Positions 1 to 10,426 of a DNA stretch of 64,000 nucleotides are shown here, one piece after another. The notes beneath the pieces are model-generated. The model was not told the DNA's origin and did not search any database. It was given only the letters and a program-made list of their open reading frames with translations. This DNA is from Euclidia mi. Its lineage: Eukaryota; Arthropoda; Insecta; Lepidoptera; Erebidae. Numbering within the stretch: the first letter of the stretch is position 1; each line of letters opens with the position of its first letter. The stretch is from assembly GCA_944739405.2 (NCBI GenBank), contig OX123186.2:94625727-94689726 (forward strand), written 5' to 3'. The translations under genes were made by a program, and so were the position numbers.

Positions 1-53
1 AGTGTTATTTGATTGTTCTACACAAGACGTAACAATGTGACATTATTTTTCAG

Positions 54-266
54 TTCACTTTATAACATCTAGAAAGGGACACATATCGTTGTGCTACCGT
101 GGATATACGTAGGTACTTCAAATTCGTTCGCAAGAACAGAAAATCTCCTGGCCGTTCTTTCAGGGGTTATTGGCGGTGTTCAACTCATCATGCTAAAGGT
201 TGTAAAGCCTCCGTCCGGTCGATACAAAATGTAGTTATAGAGGCTAGAGGTATTCATAACCATTGA
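54..266 (+). pseudogene. FLYWCH alternative 3' exon E1, frameshifted
   Basis: The acceptor (CATTATTTTTCAG) ends at 53 and two bases precede the first codon, as in the rest of the array. The frame reads HFITSRKGHISLCYRGYT and then meets TAG at 110-112. If about four extra bases (TAGG) are skipped, the family pattern resumes: YFKF, W-R-C-S-T-H-H, KGCKAS, GIHNH and TGA at 264-266. All four zinc ligands survive in the second frame. The lesion is a 4-nt insertion or equivalent, so the exon probably no longer encodes a full finger. A sequencing error is possible but a 4-nt error is unlikely. Confidence 0.75.
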
Positions 267-2253
267 GTCAAACCAGTGATCAAATCTGTAGGAAAATAAA
301 AAATACGGTTCTGTTGCTAAGCACAGAACAGAAGCAATCTGTTGCCGAGCCATCTGTTAAGAATTGTCGTTATGTATATTTGAACAGTTTCGTATTTTGT
401 TGTGTTATATTCTCATTTGGTATATGTTGTTGCTGAGTTGAGTGAAAAACGTCGTTAAAACATTTTGTTACATCGGTTTACATTACTGTTTGTGTAGAAC
501 GGAAAAAAAGAAAGAAGAATGAAACAGCAGTGTACATAAAAGACAAGTTAGACTGTTTCTCCATAATATTATGTTAGATTGTTTTTCAAATCATTCATTC
601 CAACAACTAAACGATGCTGTTCGTATTTTATCAGCGATAGGTAAATAAAATAAAAACCGGCCAAGTACGTGTCGGGCCACGCGCAATGTAGGGTTCCGTA
701 GTTGCCCATAATGGCCATTATTGATAATAACTTCTGGTTCACATCTGTAAGATTAAGCCAGCGCTCCCAATGTAAACTCACAGAAATAGATATTAACCGA
801 CGATTACTCGTAAACTAGTGATGTCTACTTAGCCGTGATAGTTTTCCTTTTAAATTCGTTATATGTATTACATTTGTGATTTTTTTCACCTCTTCCAAAT
901 TAATAGTTTAGCCGGCAGAGGGGGGGGGACACACTTGAGTCTAACAATTTTTTTCACTTCAATGCTTGATATTTGACAAACCAATCACTTGATCGAAAAA
1001 TGATTTGAGCAAACTAATAATATTTTTTTAAAACCTATGCAATGATACCCCACATAATGGGGTACTCAACCAAAAAATAATTCAACCCCACTATATATGT
1101 AGGGGAGATACCCTTAAAAAAGATATTTTACTAAATTTTATGCTACAGTTTTGTTGCAATATCTTATGTCTATATGCATGCCAAATATCAGCTTTCTAGC
1201 ACCAGGCGTCTTTGAGCTAGGCTGCGGACGGACAGACGGACGGACATGACGAAACTATAAGGGTTCCTTGTGGACTACGGAACCCTAAAAATGATAATGT
1301 ACCTACGTCAGCTATCAGATTTTGTAGTTATTATTTTTTTTTGACTCTTGTGGCCTACTTTCTGGCATATAATCTGTCCACCAATCTGACTTTCTGTAAC
1401 GTAAAGCGAACCATACGAGTACCTATGTACAAATAGGTTTTTTTCCAAGTATTGTACCTAAAGTAATCTTTGTTACCGTAACGACTGTCAAAGATGTTAA
1501 TGGCGGTCGGGACCGATGGCTTAATGGTGCTCTGAGGCACGAGGAAAGCAATAAATAACAATTTAGCTGTGTGTCAGTGGTATTTTGTAAAAAAGCTGTC
1601 AAAAAATATTATGAGGCTAATTTATCCCCATTAAATGGTTAGATGATGTTGGCCTGAAAAACGTTTCTTTTTGTAAAAATGTTAGTTGTGACTACGAAAT
1701 TTACTTAATTTGTTATTTATGCTTTAAATACATATTAAACAAGAAATAAATTGATTTATTTAAATCAATGTCTTTTAATAATAATAAGTATGATTATCTA
1801 AATTAGCACCAAATGTATTTTTCCTTCAAGCCGTGCTATGTATCCCTTTTTGTTTTACTTTTATAATTGACTTCTTCCTTTTCCTTTTCATACGCACCTA
1901 ACCTTAGACTCAGCTGTTTTGTAACGGGTGCTATTTATGGGTGCCTGTTTACTAAACATGCTATGCACCAATACTCCAGAATGTGAAAGCTAAGCTAAGC
2001 GAAAAGAGGTCGTAATACCTACTTCAATACGATCTAAATAAATTTATATTGAAATAAAAATATTCATCATGTCAGCCTAGAGACGTCCACTGCTGGACAT
2101 AGGCCTCCCCCAAGGTTCTCCGCACAGACCGACCTTGAGCCGCCCGCATCCAACTGCCATGCATAAAAATATAAATTCAGTTTTAATCAAACTTCTAAAT
2201 ATCTGGCCTTGCATATACTGTAAGAAAATAATCTGAACCCTTTCTGTTTTCAG
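267..2253. other. spacer before E2
   Basis: No coding exon was seen. An AATAAA-like signal lies near 294, shortly after E1. The block 653-1291 is an interspersed repeat listed separately. Positions 2075-2160 match a common lepidopteran repeat tail (CCACTGCTGGACATAGGCC). The rest is AT-rich with nothing recognised. Confidence 0.5.
653..1291. repeat. interspersed element with GGGTTCCGTA ends
   Basis: The left end reads AACCGGCCAAGTACGTGTCG and then AGGGTTCCGTAG near 690. The right end reads CTACGGAACCCTAAAAA near 1275-1290, the inverse of the left motif. Short GACGGACAGACGGACGGACA repeats lie near the right end. A second copy occurs at 30714-31198. This is a non-autonomous repeat with no coding capacity. 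The superfamily is not assigned. Confidence 0.6.
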
Positions 2254-2459
2254 GAATAACTTACACTTTATCACAAAGAGGGTATCCGCTTATAAGAATG
2301 GGTACATACACATTCTGCGCTAAGAACAAAAGAAAGATTGGGAACAGTGTAAGAACACGGTGGATTTGCTCCACACACCACAAGAAAGGATGTAAAGCGA
2401 ACCTACTAACTATCAACAATGAAATATTGCAAATCAGCAGCGCACATTTTAATCATTAA
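2254..2459 (+). CDS. mod(mdg4)-like: FLYWCH alternative 3' exon E2
   Basis: The acceptor TTTCTGTTTTCAG ends at 2253 with a 2-nt partial codon. The exon encodes about 67 residues beginning ITYTLSQRGYPLIRMGTYTF, then TRWICSTHHKKGCKAN and a stop at 2457-2459. It resembles E10-E14 (SQKG-x-PLIR-x-G-x-Y), although it lies among exons of the other subtype. The terminal pair is H-F-N-H rather than H-N-H, so one extra residue separates the two zinc-binding histidines. Role by family: a DNA- or protein-binding C-terminus of a BTB chromatin protein. There is no start codon because it is a downstream exon. Confidence 0.82.
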
Positions 2460-3664
2460 GTAATATTTAATCAGTTTTTCAACTAACTCGTAGAAATACT
2501 TTAGGTTTATCATAGAAATACTCCTTAATGTAAAGTGATACGTCTTGACTAAACGTCGAAGATTTCGCAACATTTTGCAAAAGAGAACTATTCTTTGCAT
2601 GAACAATTCAAAGAATAGTTGTGAACGGTTCTTGAAATGAAAAATCTGTTCCGAAGTCTCCTTACCCTATTCAGGTGGAACGTGACTGAGACTCTTCTAA
2701 AGGCGTTTTGCCTTTGAATAAAACCAATGCGGGATTCCTCCGAGACCCATTGAGAACTTCAGCGCCATTAGAACTACGCCAACGACATATCCGTATTTCT
2801 CCGCTTCCTCTATCAAGCTCTTCTTATTTGACCTCCGTCACGCTTACGCGTACCTATGTTTCATACACTCTCATTTCTTGCTGGAACCTTGTAGTAGAGG
2901 TAATTAGATGTTTGACAAAAAAATATAAGAGAAGTTTTAGTATTTTGTAGATATATCGTAATGATTTCACCTACTTCATTTTTACATAATCATAAACGCT
3001 TGGCTAATCCCATAGCATAAGTTAATAGATATAATGATAATGTGCCAATTGTGCATCTTAATTCCTGAGTCGTGTGGAAGATTGGTTCTTTGTAATAGGA
3101 GATATAAATTACCAAGTTTTCGGCAATAAGTGTGTAAGGCGGCTATCATAGCTAAATTAAAGACGTACATTTTTTATCAATTAAATTAGGTTTCTGAGTG
3201 TTTTATTAACTTTCATATTTTTGAATAATTTAATTAAATCTTTTCTTCAAAGATTTGTTTTTTTTTCGGTTCACTTACCTATATATCTAAGATTGTTTCC
3301 AGTTACAACATGTTTACAATCAGAACTACAGTGCAATGCCTATGTAATTTTTGGTTAAATTTCACATGTGAGATGAGAAACAGTTTTATTAATTTTATTA
3401 AATAATATTTGATTATTATATTATTATCATAACAAAACATGCCAAGTGGCTGGCAGTCGCTGGACACAAAGAGCCGTAAATCGAGTTCAGTGGCGTGCTT
3501 GTAGGAGATGCCTGTATCCAGCGGTGGACTACGGGTGTCAGATGACAATGATTCTTTAATTGGACGCACGGGGTCACCACAACCCAAGTGATTCTAATTC
3601 ACAGCAATTTTTGACTGATGTACATATGTTCAGAGTCTAACCTTTTACCTACTAGCTTTATTTC
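2460..3664. other. spacer after E2
   Basis: Short open frames on both strands (for example 2708-2950) have no recognisable domain, no splice context and no repeat counterpart in the window. Nothing else is supported here. Confidence 0.4.
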
Positions 3665-3900
3665 ACTACACGTGTCTGCAGTGGTTTAAGCAGTCGCATC
3701 ACCGTATAGAACTGCCCTGCTTGTTGTTTTGGGTTCGATTCCCACACAAGATTCCCACACAAAATTTCGTGATCCCCATATTTATGTGACGGGTCTGGGA
3801 CTGGGCTACTTTGTGTCTGTTGACTGAATATTTCTGTTTCATTAAGTGTCTGTTAAGTTACTCACGACACAACAACTATTAAGGGAGTTGTCTGTTTAAA
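3665..3900 (+). repeat. tRNA-derived SINE-like fragment
   Basis: It has a box A-like TGGTTTAAGCAGTCGC near 3681 and a box B-like GGTTCGATTCC near 3731, followed by TGTTGACTGAATATT and a T-rich tail. It is too diverged to be a functional tRNA and is best read as the head and body of an old SINE. Confidence 0.45.
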
Positions 3901-3950
3901 AGAAAAAGAGAGTAAAATTCTATTTATATGATCTGGTGGTGATGTTTCAG

Positions 3951-4150
3951 GCTCTTCAAAGACTAGCAGTGGAGCAAAAGCAACGAAAATATGTTACATC
4001 TGCCCTCGCAAGCTTGACAGAAACACAAGGACGAAGAGCCAGAAGTGTTCAAAACATACTTGTTGTGATCATATTAAGCAATTGTGTAATCATTGCTTAC
4101 AAAATATTGATTTTAATAAAGATATTTATTTTCTTTTTATATTTATCTTT
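3951..4150 (+). pseudogene. piggyBac-type transposase C-terminal fragment
   Basis: In the frame starting at 3953 the sequence encodes CYICPRKLDRNTRTK, then KCSKHTCCDHIKQLCNHC, and runs open to about 4150. This resembles the cysteine-rich C-terminal finger of piggyBac transposases (CxxCP, basic stretch, CxxC, CxxH, CxxC). One expected cysteine of the second pair is a serine (SQKC). No DDE domain lies upstream, so this is a remnant. A CAG precedes it at 3948-3950, but exon use is unproven. Confidence 0.5.
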
Positions 4151-4313
4151 CTTTGACTGTTTTATGAAGTAAATGGCAATGAATGACGAATAATTACGGT
4201 TAGTTGTTAATTTAATTCAACTTTCAAATCCTTTTTTTATGTAGTAGAATATACTTGCCTTTTGAGATTGAGGCATGACATTTAAAGTCAATTTTCTTAA
4301 TTTTTTTTTTCAG

Positions 4314-4501
4314 TTACATTCGAGCTGTCACAAAAAGGGAATAAGCTTATCAATTACAATGGCTACACGTTCTCGAAGAGGAAGGGTTACCAAGCGAAGG
4401 GTTCTTGGCGATGTTCGACTCATCACAGTAGAGGATGTAAGGCTTCAATCATTACCGTTGATGATGAGATTGTGCACATTAGACCGGAACATAACCATTG
4501 A
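4314..4501 (+). CDS. mod(mdg4)-like: FLYWCH alternative 3' exon E3
   Basis: A long T tract and CAG end at 4313 with a 2-nt partial codon. The 61-residue product begins TFELSQKGNKLINYNGYTF, continues KGSWRCSTHHSRGCKAS and IITVDDEIVHI, and ends PEHNH with TGA at 4499-4501. All four ligands are present: the two Cys of the W-x-C...GC pair, seven residues apart, and the two His of HNH. It belongs to the block that includes E4-E8. By family role it would form the variable C-terminus of a BTB/FLYWCH nuclear protein. It appears intact. Confidence 0.87.
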
Positions 4502-6016
4502 AACATAACCTACATCATAAAAAATACGACAAAACCAAAGTACTTGACTACCATCTATAAGCTAAAAAAATTTACGGCAATACCAGAGTACTACCAAACA
4601 GCAATATCAATTTATGCTTATGTTTATTTAACGGGTCTATATCATAATCTAAAATAAATAAAGGTAAATAAGAGGTATTTGCCCCGATGTTTCGGCGAGA
4701 GTTAAGATTAAAAAATTACATTAAATTATCAATAAATAACACGATGTAGAGAATAGGTATGTGTGAAAATCTCTTCTTTCAATATACAATACATACCAAG
4801 AACCTTTGTTTTGAGTATCCGATATTTCGACACAGTTGCACAATTTCGTGATAATGATAGTAAGCCAGAAGGTTTAAAAACAATAATAAAACCTCAGATA
4901 AATAGTTTATATTTATCTAAGATCAAAACATTATTTGTCTTTAAATTTCTTATGATTCATATTAATTATCTGAGCTGATGTGTGAAAACGTTTAAAAAAT
5001 AAGAACATTAAATTTAGTTGTAAGTTAATAAGTAGTCTTAAGTCACTAATGATATTGACATTAGGCAAGTTATTTATTAAAAAGGCATTGAGGCTTTCTG
5101 CTTGGCTCATTACCTATATTTTTCTCAAGTCATTCTTAGTAGCTTCACAGCGAGGTTTAAATAGCTTAGTAGACAAGGACAGATATAGACAAGATCATGT
5201 CGTATTATAACGTCATTATATTGGGGATCTCTTCGTAGCTGCAAATGTAGTACGTATGTATATATTTTTTATATGTATACAAATGAATGTCATCATGAAA
5301 TGTTTTGCATGAAACAATATTACATCTCACTATCGAATTAAACTCCCTGTGTCACGTATTGTAACAAGAATGTTCTTATACTTGTAGACTGGATACTCAA
5401 TAAATTATGTATGTGTATGAAGTTTGGAATATTAATTTTACACAATTAGTTGATTCCCTATTTACGAACTTATTTTATTTAATAGACTCGCGCCTGTATC
5501 CCCGAAAGGGTAGGCAGAGGTGTAATATTACACCCACATTTCGCCATGATTTTTTTAGGTCCCACGTAGGGGGCGAGCCTATTGCCGTTACCGGGCACAT
5601 TATCAGACTTCGTGCTGGTAATGAGAATTCGGAAAAACCCAGTAACACTTTTGCCCGACCCGGGAATCAAACCCGGGACTTCCGATCAGCAGTCGCATAC
5701 GCTATCCACTGGACCACGGCAGCAGTCAACTTTAAAATGTAGGTATTTGGTGAATTTAAATAATGGCAAGTAATTGTACTTGCCTTTTTGGAAATACTGA
5801 TGTGCGTCTACTACATTCATTGTATCATATATGATACGAATAACATTTACTAATATTTATGTTACATGTCTGTATCGCGCCATTATGCCAAAATAAATAT
5901 TTTGTTCATATTTACCCGACGACGGTTCGTCGTGGATAACACCAACCGTGGTCACGGATGATAAATATTAGTAAATGGCACTAACTTTCATACATTTAAC
6001 TAAATCATCTTTACAG
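4502..6016. other. spacer between E3 and E4
   Basis: It contains a Penelope-type terminal scrap near 4785-4870 (ACCTTTG...ATCCGATATTTCGACACAGTTGCA, like the inverted repeat at 55939-56104) and a SINE at 5488-5725. The remainder is AT-rich with no supported gene. A short open frame at 5407-5742 is SINE sequence read through. Confidence 0.5.
5488..5725 (-). repeat. tRNA-derived SINE, minus orientation
   Basis: It starts CTGTATCCCCGAAAGGGTAG and ends with a tRNA-like head read on the minus strand (GGGTTTGATTCCCGGGTC as box B, near 5660-5685, then box A near 5715). It is related in its distal part (CCGAAGGGGTAGGCAGAGGTG) to the copies at 10513, 48850 and 54605, but has a different tRNA-like head. 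Confidence 0.65.
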
Positions 6017-6216
6017 TGACATTCGTGATGTCCCAAAAAGGGAACCGAATGCTAAGCTACGAGGGTTATAAGTTTTACAAGAAGGAGATAAAGACTGCTA
6101 GCCAAACAGCAAAAGTTCATTGGAAGTGTTCTACTCATCATCGCAAGGGATGCAAAGCTGCTATCATCACTATTGAAGATACTGTGATTGATATTAGAGG
6201 AGTACACAATCACTGA
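6017..6216 (+). CDS. mod(mdg4)-like: FLYWCH alternative 3' exon E4
   Basis: The acceptor CATCTTTACAG ends at 6016 with a 2-nt partial codon. The 65-residue product starts TFVMSQKGNRMLSYEGYKFY and has KVHWKCSTHHRKGCKAA, IITIEDTVIDI, VHNH and TGA at 6214-6216. All four zinc ligands are present, with Cys-x7-Cys. The aromatic of the usual GYTFY motif is kept (GYKFY). It is close to E6 and E7, consistent with local tandem duplication. It appears intact. Confidence 0.88.
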
Positions 6217-7177
6217 GTTGCCGAGAATAATTATGGTCATTCACGGAGAAACCATAATTATAAGATCATAATTACATAATTTAATAATAAATTAAAAAAT
6301 GCAACCACTTTATACCGGTATAGTTACCCTGGATTGGACATTCAACAGCAGCCGTAAGTACGGAGACTGCGTGATTATAGTTGCGGTAAAGTAGAATAAA
6401 AAAATAAAATTATTTAATGGGGATAAATATTTTAAAGCTACTTAATGTTTACTTAATGGAATATTTGTAGTGTAAGTTGTATAAAAATAACGTTTTAAAC
6501 TAGAATCAAGGGGATAGACCTTCCAAAATTACTTTTAAATTAATTATAATAATTCAATACCTTTACATACAAAGGGAAGTGTGTTCTAATTTATAATTAA
6601 TGCGATGTCTAATGTATTATCTTATTTATGAATTTTAGATTTATATTGTAATGACTACAGAGATGATCTCTGAGAACACTTTTCTGGGCTTTCAGTTTGA
6701 TAAAAGTTTAAATAATTTACATATTATATTTTATTGTTACAATAGATTTTTTGTTATTTATTTGAACCTTACTTATCGATGTCTTCTATGTGGTTGTTAT
6801 ATGCGATATTGGAAATAAATAAATAAACCTTTCAGTCATTGATTACTCTATAATTATTCATATTACTGGCCATATAATAAACACATACATCCGAAACTTC
6901 TTTGCCGTTTTCATGTCAAGATCTGATAAACTTGTACTTAATGACCATCGTACAAGTTCATAAGATCATACATATAGATATCTACACCTATAACTATACC
7001 GACCTATTTCAATGATTGAAAACCCATAATGAAAACATCACTGCTAATTATGTTTTTCAATCTAATAGACTGTCTTCGACTAAAAGATTGTTGCAAAATA
7101 TAGCACGTAAATAAATAAATTTGGTAACAAAGTCAATTTTTAATAATTTCAGCGTACGTTTTAATAAATAAATAAAC
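6217..7177. other. spacer between E4 and the E5 insertion
   Basis: AT-rich DNA with no coding exon and no clear repeat family. Several AATAAA-like signals occur (near 6816-6830), but none can be tied to a transcript. Confidence 0.4.
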
Positions 7178-7190
7178 ATCTTCCTTTTCA

Positions 7191-7928
7191 TAGTATCTTC
7201 TTGGGTTTACGCGAATGTTACACATTGAAATTAAACTACAGTTTACGGATTTTATCGCGATGTATTGGTTTCACTAAGTTATTACATTGGAAACTAATGA
7301 TTTAGAACTATATTTTTAGTTTATTACTAGCCGACGTTTCGAATTCTTTACAGAATTCATGTTCACGGCAGACTGAGGTGATATTTGTCTTTTTCCTGAA
7401 TGTATAAGTTATCTCAAAGTACCCGAACATTTTTCATCTACTGGTGTTACTATTTACGCAGAACTACCTCTCTCTACCTCCACTACCTGCGATTTGATGA
7501 ACCACAGATACTCGCAAAAGAACACCGTTTTCTTCCAAGGATGATACGAGAGGCTATTGAAATTAAAAAACACCCTAATTTCAATAGGGAAGATGGTTGG
7601 AATGTTCCTCCAGCTTGGGACCCTGTCATAAGGCTAATGAAACCCAAGAAGGACAAAGTCACCAGAAGACCTAAGGACACTGTGAGCTCATTCTGCGTAA
7701 ATAGTAACACCAGTAGATGAAAAATGTTCGGGTACTTTGAGATAACTTATACATTCAGGAAAAAGACAAATATCACCTCAGTCTGCCGTGAACATGAATT
7801 CTGTAAAGAATTCGAAACGTCGGCTAGTAATAAACTAAAAATATAGTTCTAAATCATTAGTTTCCAATGTAATAACTTAGTGAAACCAATACATCGCGAT
7901 AAAATCCGTAAACTGTAGTTTAATTTCA
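7191..7928 (+). mobile_element. Penelope-like insertion with 240-bp inverted arms
   Basis: Two near-identical inverted arms (7224-7463 and 7691-7930) flank a 227-bp unique centre. The centre encodes IREAIEIKKHPNFNREDGW followed by VPPAWDPV in the + frame. I recognise this as the end of the GIY-YIG endonuclease region of Penelope-like retroelements. The arms contain ACGTTTCG with an internal stem, as in Penelope terminal repeats. A 13-bp direct repeat ATCTTCCTTTTCA (7178-7190 and 7929-7941) flanks the insertion and looks like a target duplication. It includes the pyrimidine tract of E5's acceptor, so the splice site was rebuilt on the right side. Confidence 0.65.
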
Positions 7929-7942
7929 ATCTTCCTTTTCAG

Positions 7943-8640
7943 TTTCATACGCAATGTTCCAAAAAGGTAAGAATATGCTATGTTACAATGGTTATACTTT
8001 CTACAAGAAAGAAGCCAAAAATGTACACGGTAGAATAGAACATTGGAAAAACTCTACACATCATCATAAAGGAGAACGCACACTTATCCGAGCCGAACGC
8101 GTCAAACGAATCGATGCCAAGGAGGCCTCGCACATTAGCAAGAATCGACCGCGCCGAAAGAATCGACCGCGCTGAAAGAATCGAGCGCATCGAAAAAATG
8201 GTTTCCATTTCCATATCGCCTATCGCACTGCAATTATTTGTGAATTGTGATGGGTCTTGACGAAGGTTTTATTGTCAGTGCTTTATTAATCGAAGATGAA
8301 GAAACACAATGCGGAAACAGTACTCGCGCGTTGCTCTTTCATACCCACTGATAGAATGCGAGCGCATCGGTCGAGTCGACCGCACTAACCGCGCCGAATC
8401 TGATGACATCATTCGAATTCTTCTAGGATTTCTGAGGTTCTTCCAGATTCGGACGATTCGACGCGTACAAGTGTGCGAGGTTTCATGAGATTTCATATAA
8501 AGAATTCTAAAATTCATTTCGTTCGACTCGTTCGACGCGTTTGGCTCGGATATATGTGCGTTCACGATAAAGGATGCAGAGCCTCTATCACTTCACTTGA
8601 TGGAATGGTGTTAGATATTCGATCTATACATAATCATTAA
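7943..8640 (+). pseudogene. FLYWCH exon E5, split by a MITE
   Basis: The acceptor CTTCCTTTTCAG ends at 7942. The first part reads SYAMFQKGKNMLCYNGYTFY, then EHWKNSTHHHKG up to 8073. The family pattern resumes after a 490-bp insertion at 8567: KGCRAS, ITSLDGMVLDI, IHNH and TAA at 8638-8640. Besides the insertion, the first zinc-binding Cys is replaced by Asn (WKNS instead of WKCS). The Asn change suggests the exon was already decaying, or decayed afterwards. It should not yield a normal finger. Confidence 0.85.
8074..8563. mobile_element. 490-bp MITE inside E5
   Basis: The left end GAACGCACACTTATCCGAGC and the inverse of the right end (GAACGCACATATATCCGAGC) match over about 36 bp with a few differences. 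The flanking direct repeat is ATAAAGGA (8066-8073 and 8567-8574), or 9 of 11 bases if extended (8063-8073 and 8564-8574). Internal GAATCGACCGCGC repeats are present. There is no coding capacity. The 8-11 bp duplication would suit a hAT-, P- or Mutator-like mobiliser; the family is undecided. Confidence 0.75.
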
Positions 8641-8984
8641 GATGTTGATAATTTGGTGATTAGAGAAGGAAATATTTATTTATTTATATTTGACACGTAT
8701 AATAGCGATAGTATTTGTTGGTGTTAGACTTAACATAGTAATAGTAGTGGGAATGAGATCACTCATTCCGTAGTTCTAGTCCTCTATAAAAAATCTACGT
8801 AAAGCCAATTCTCAATTTGTCTACTCGTTGTACCCAAATTGTACTGGGACTTGTAAACAATAGTTTGTACACTCATAATGATTTCGAGAAATATATTGTT
8901 ACGTATGCCTTATAAAACGCTTATAAATATCTTGACTATTATAGTTATTATTAGTTTATTAAGTTGGTGATAAGTAAGTACCAG
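8641..8984. other. spacer after E5
   Basis: AT-rich DNA with no supported gene or recognised repeat. Confidence 0.4.
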
Positions 8985-9103
8985 TTATTGATTTTTTTTT
9001 ATTGCTGCTAGTGGCAGACGAGCGAACGGCCCATCTGATGGTAAACAGTAACCGCTGCTCATGGACTTCGCTAATGTCAGGGTATACACAGCAAAGCCGC
9101 TGC
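8985..9103 (-). repeat. 3' end of the Jockey-type LINE
   Basis: It contains GGCAGACGAGCGAACGGCCC and ATCTGATGGTAAACAGTAACCG, a 3' tail widespread in lepidopteran LINEs. An inverted relative appears at 25230-25290 (CACTTACCATCGGGTGCTGC). It joins directly to the RT fragment. Confidence 0.6.
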
Positions 9104-9810
9104 CTACCGTGAAAGAAATGCTCTCTTTAAACCTCGTTTGAAGAAGGACAAGTCATAGTGCTCGGGAAACACCGCAGCAGGTAGTTCATTCCAGAGCCTA
9201 CACGTACGTGGTAGAAAAGATCGCTGGAAGCGCACCGTACTAAATGAGAACGCTTCCAGGTAATACGGGTGAACTTTACTGCGTCAGCGAGTGGTACGTT
9301 GGTAGAAGGGTGACCCTGGTACCAAATTAAACAATTCCTCGGAGCACTCTCCGTGAGAGAGTCAGTATAAAATACGCAGAGAGAACCAAAGTCTCTCCGC
9401 TGCTCCAGCGACTCTAATCTAGCCGTGAGGTCGGGATCATCGACGATTCGAACAGCTCGTCTTTGTAGGGAGTCAAGTGGATCAAGCTGATATTTTGATG
9501 CTCCGGCCCAGAGATGTGAGCAGTACTCCACATGTGGCCGGACTTGCGCTTTATAAAGCATAAGACATTGGCTTGGTGTGAAGTACCGCTTAGCCCGGTT
9601 CAGCACTCCCAGCTTCTTGCTTGCCAATTTGGTTTTATCCTCCAAATGACTCCCAAATTGGACTTTGCTCGATATTTCGACGCCGAGGAGCCCAATATTC
9701 TCGGCAATATGCAGGGGTACTCCTTGAAACCGAGGCGCTATAACGAAAGGGTCCTTCTTCTTAGTGAACGCGCATACTTGTGTCTTAGTGGGGTTAAATT
9801 GAACAAGGTT
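9104..9810 (-). pseudogene. 5'-truncated Jockey-type LINE, reverse transcriptase C-terminus
   Basis: Read on the minus strand from 9810 the frame gives FNPTKTQVCAFTKKKDPFV, LLGVEISSKVQFGSHLEDK, then ASKKLGVLNRAKRYF, YKAQVRPHVEYCSHLWAGAS and LQRRAVRIVDDP. These are typical of the C-terminal part of Jockey-superfamily RTs, after the YADD box. A frameshift near 9275 is needed to continue into YYLEAFSFSTVRF, LPRTCRLWNELPAAVFPEHY and a TAG at 9104-9106. The 5' part, including the endonuclease and RT catalytic core, is missing. This is a dead copy made by incomplete reverse transcription. Confidence 0.82.
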
Positions 9811-9822
9811 ATTTTTTTATGA

Positions 9823-10235
9823 TTTAGTTATTATTTTTGAAAATTTTCTTTGTCTAATAATTACTGGTGCACTTCCTAAACATGTTATTTAAATGAGCAA
9901 GAGATATGGGTTATTTAACATTTAAACATCTTTCATTTCAACGTATTTATTTTGGAACGCTGTCTTACTAGACGCAGACATGAGTAACATATTTTATATA
10001 CTCGTACCTTTATCGAATAAAGCTTTTAAATTTTCTGCTTTAAGAGCCTCTGTAACTCCATACAGTTTAGCATTGTATCTAATCTATCAGCTTTTTTCCA
10101 AAAAAGGGGCGAAGGAAAAAAGAAAGTCGATTATGTATTTAATTTGTAATCTTATATAAACATGCCGGTAAAAATACTAATATCATTTCAGTTCTGTTTA
10201 TATTACTTTAAAGTAAAACAATTGGCCTTTTTCAG
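9823..10235. other. spacer before E6
   Basis: AT-rich DNA between the truncated end of the LINE and the E6 acceptor. No gene or repeat was recognised. Confidence 0.4.
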
Positions 10236-10426
10236 TGACCTTCGTTTTGTCCCGAAGAGGGAACGTATTGATGAGCTACGGAGGCCACACGTTCTTCAGA
10301 AAGAACATATCTCGAGGCATGAAGCAAATGTGGAAGTGTTCGACCCACCACAGCAAAGGATGTAAAGCTCACATCGTTACGCTCGAAGAAAAACCGATAT
10401 TTCTATCGAAGAAACATAACCACTAA
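10236..10426 (+). CDS. mod(mdg4)-like: FLYWCH alternative 3' exon E6
   Basis: The acceptor GGCCTTTTTCAG ends at 10235 and leaves the partial codon TG. The 62-residue product begins TFVLSRRGNVLMSYGGHTFF, has KQMWKCSTHHSKGCKAH and IVTLEEKPIFL, and ends KKHNH with TAA at 10424-10426. All four ligands are intact with Cys-x7-Cys. The tyrosine of GYTF is a histidine (GGHTF). It is similar in length and sequence to E4 and E7. No donor-like site follows, so it is a terminal exon. Confidence 0.88.

Noticed and set aside
2708..2950. 80-codon plus-strand open frame
   Set aside because: No domain, no splice context and no repeat counterpart; its length is within chance for this base composition.
5407..5742. 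111-codon plus-strand open frame
   Set aside because: Most of it is a minus-strand tRNA-derived SINE read in the sense direction.
7400..7720. Independent 106-codon gene
   Set aside because: It spans a Penelope-type endonuclease scrap and parts of both inverted arms, so it is element sequence.
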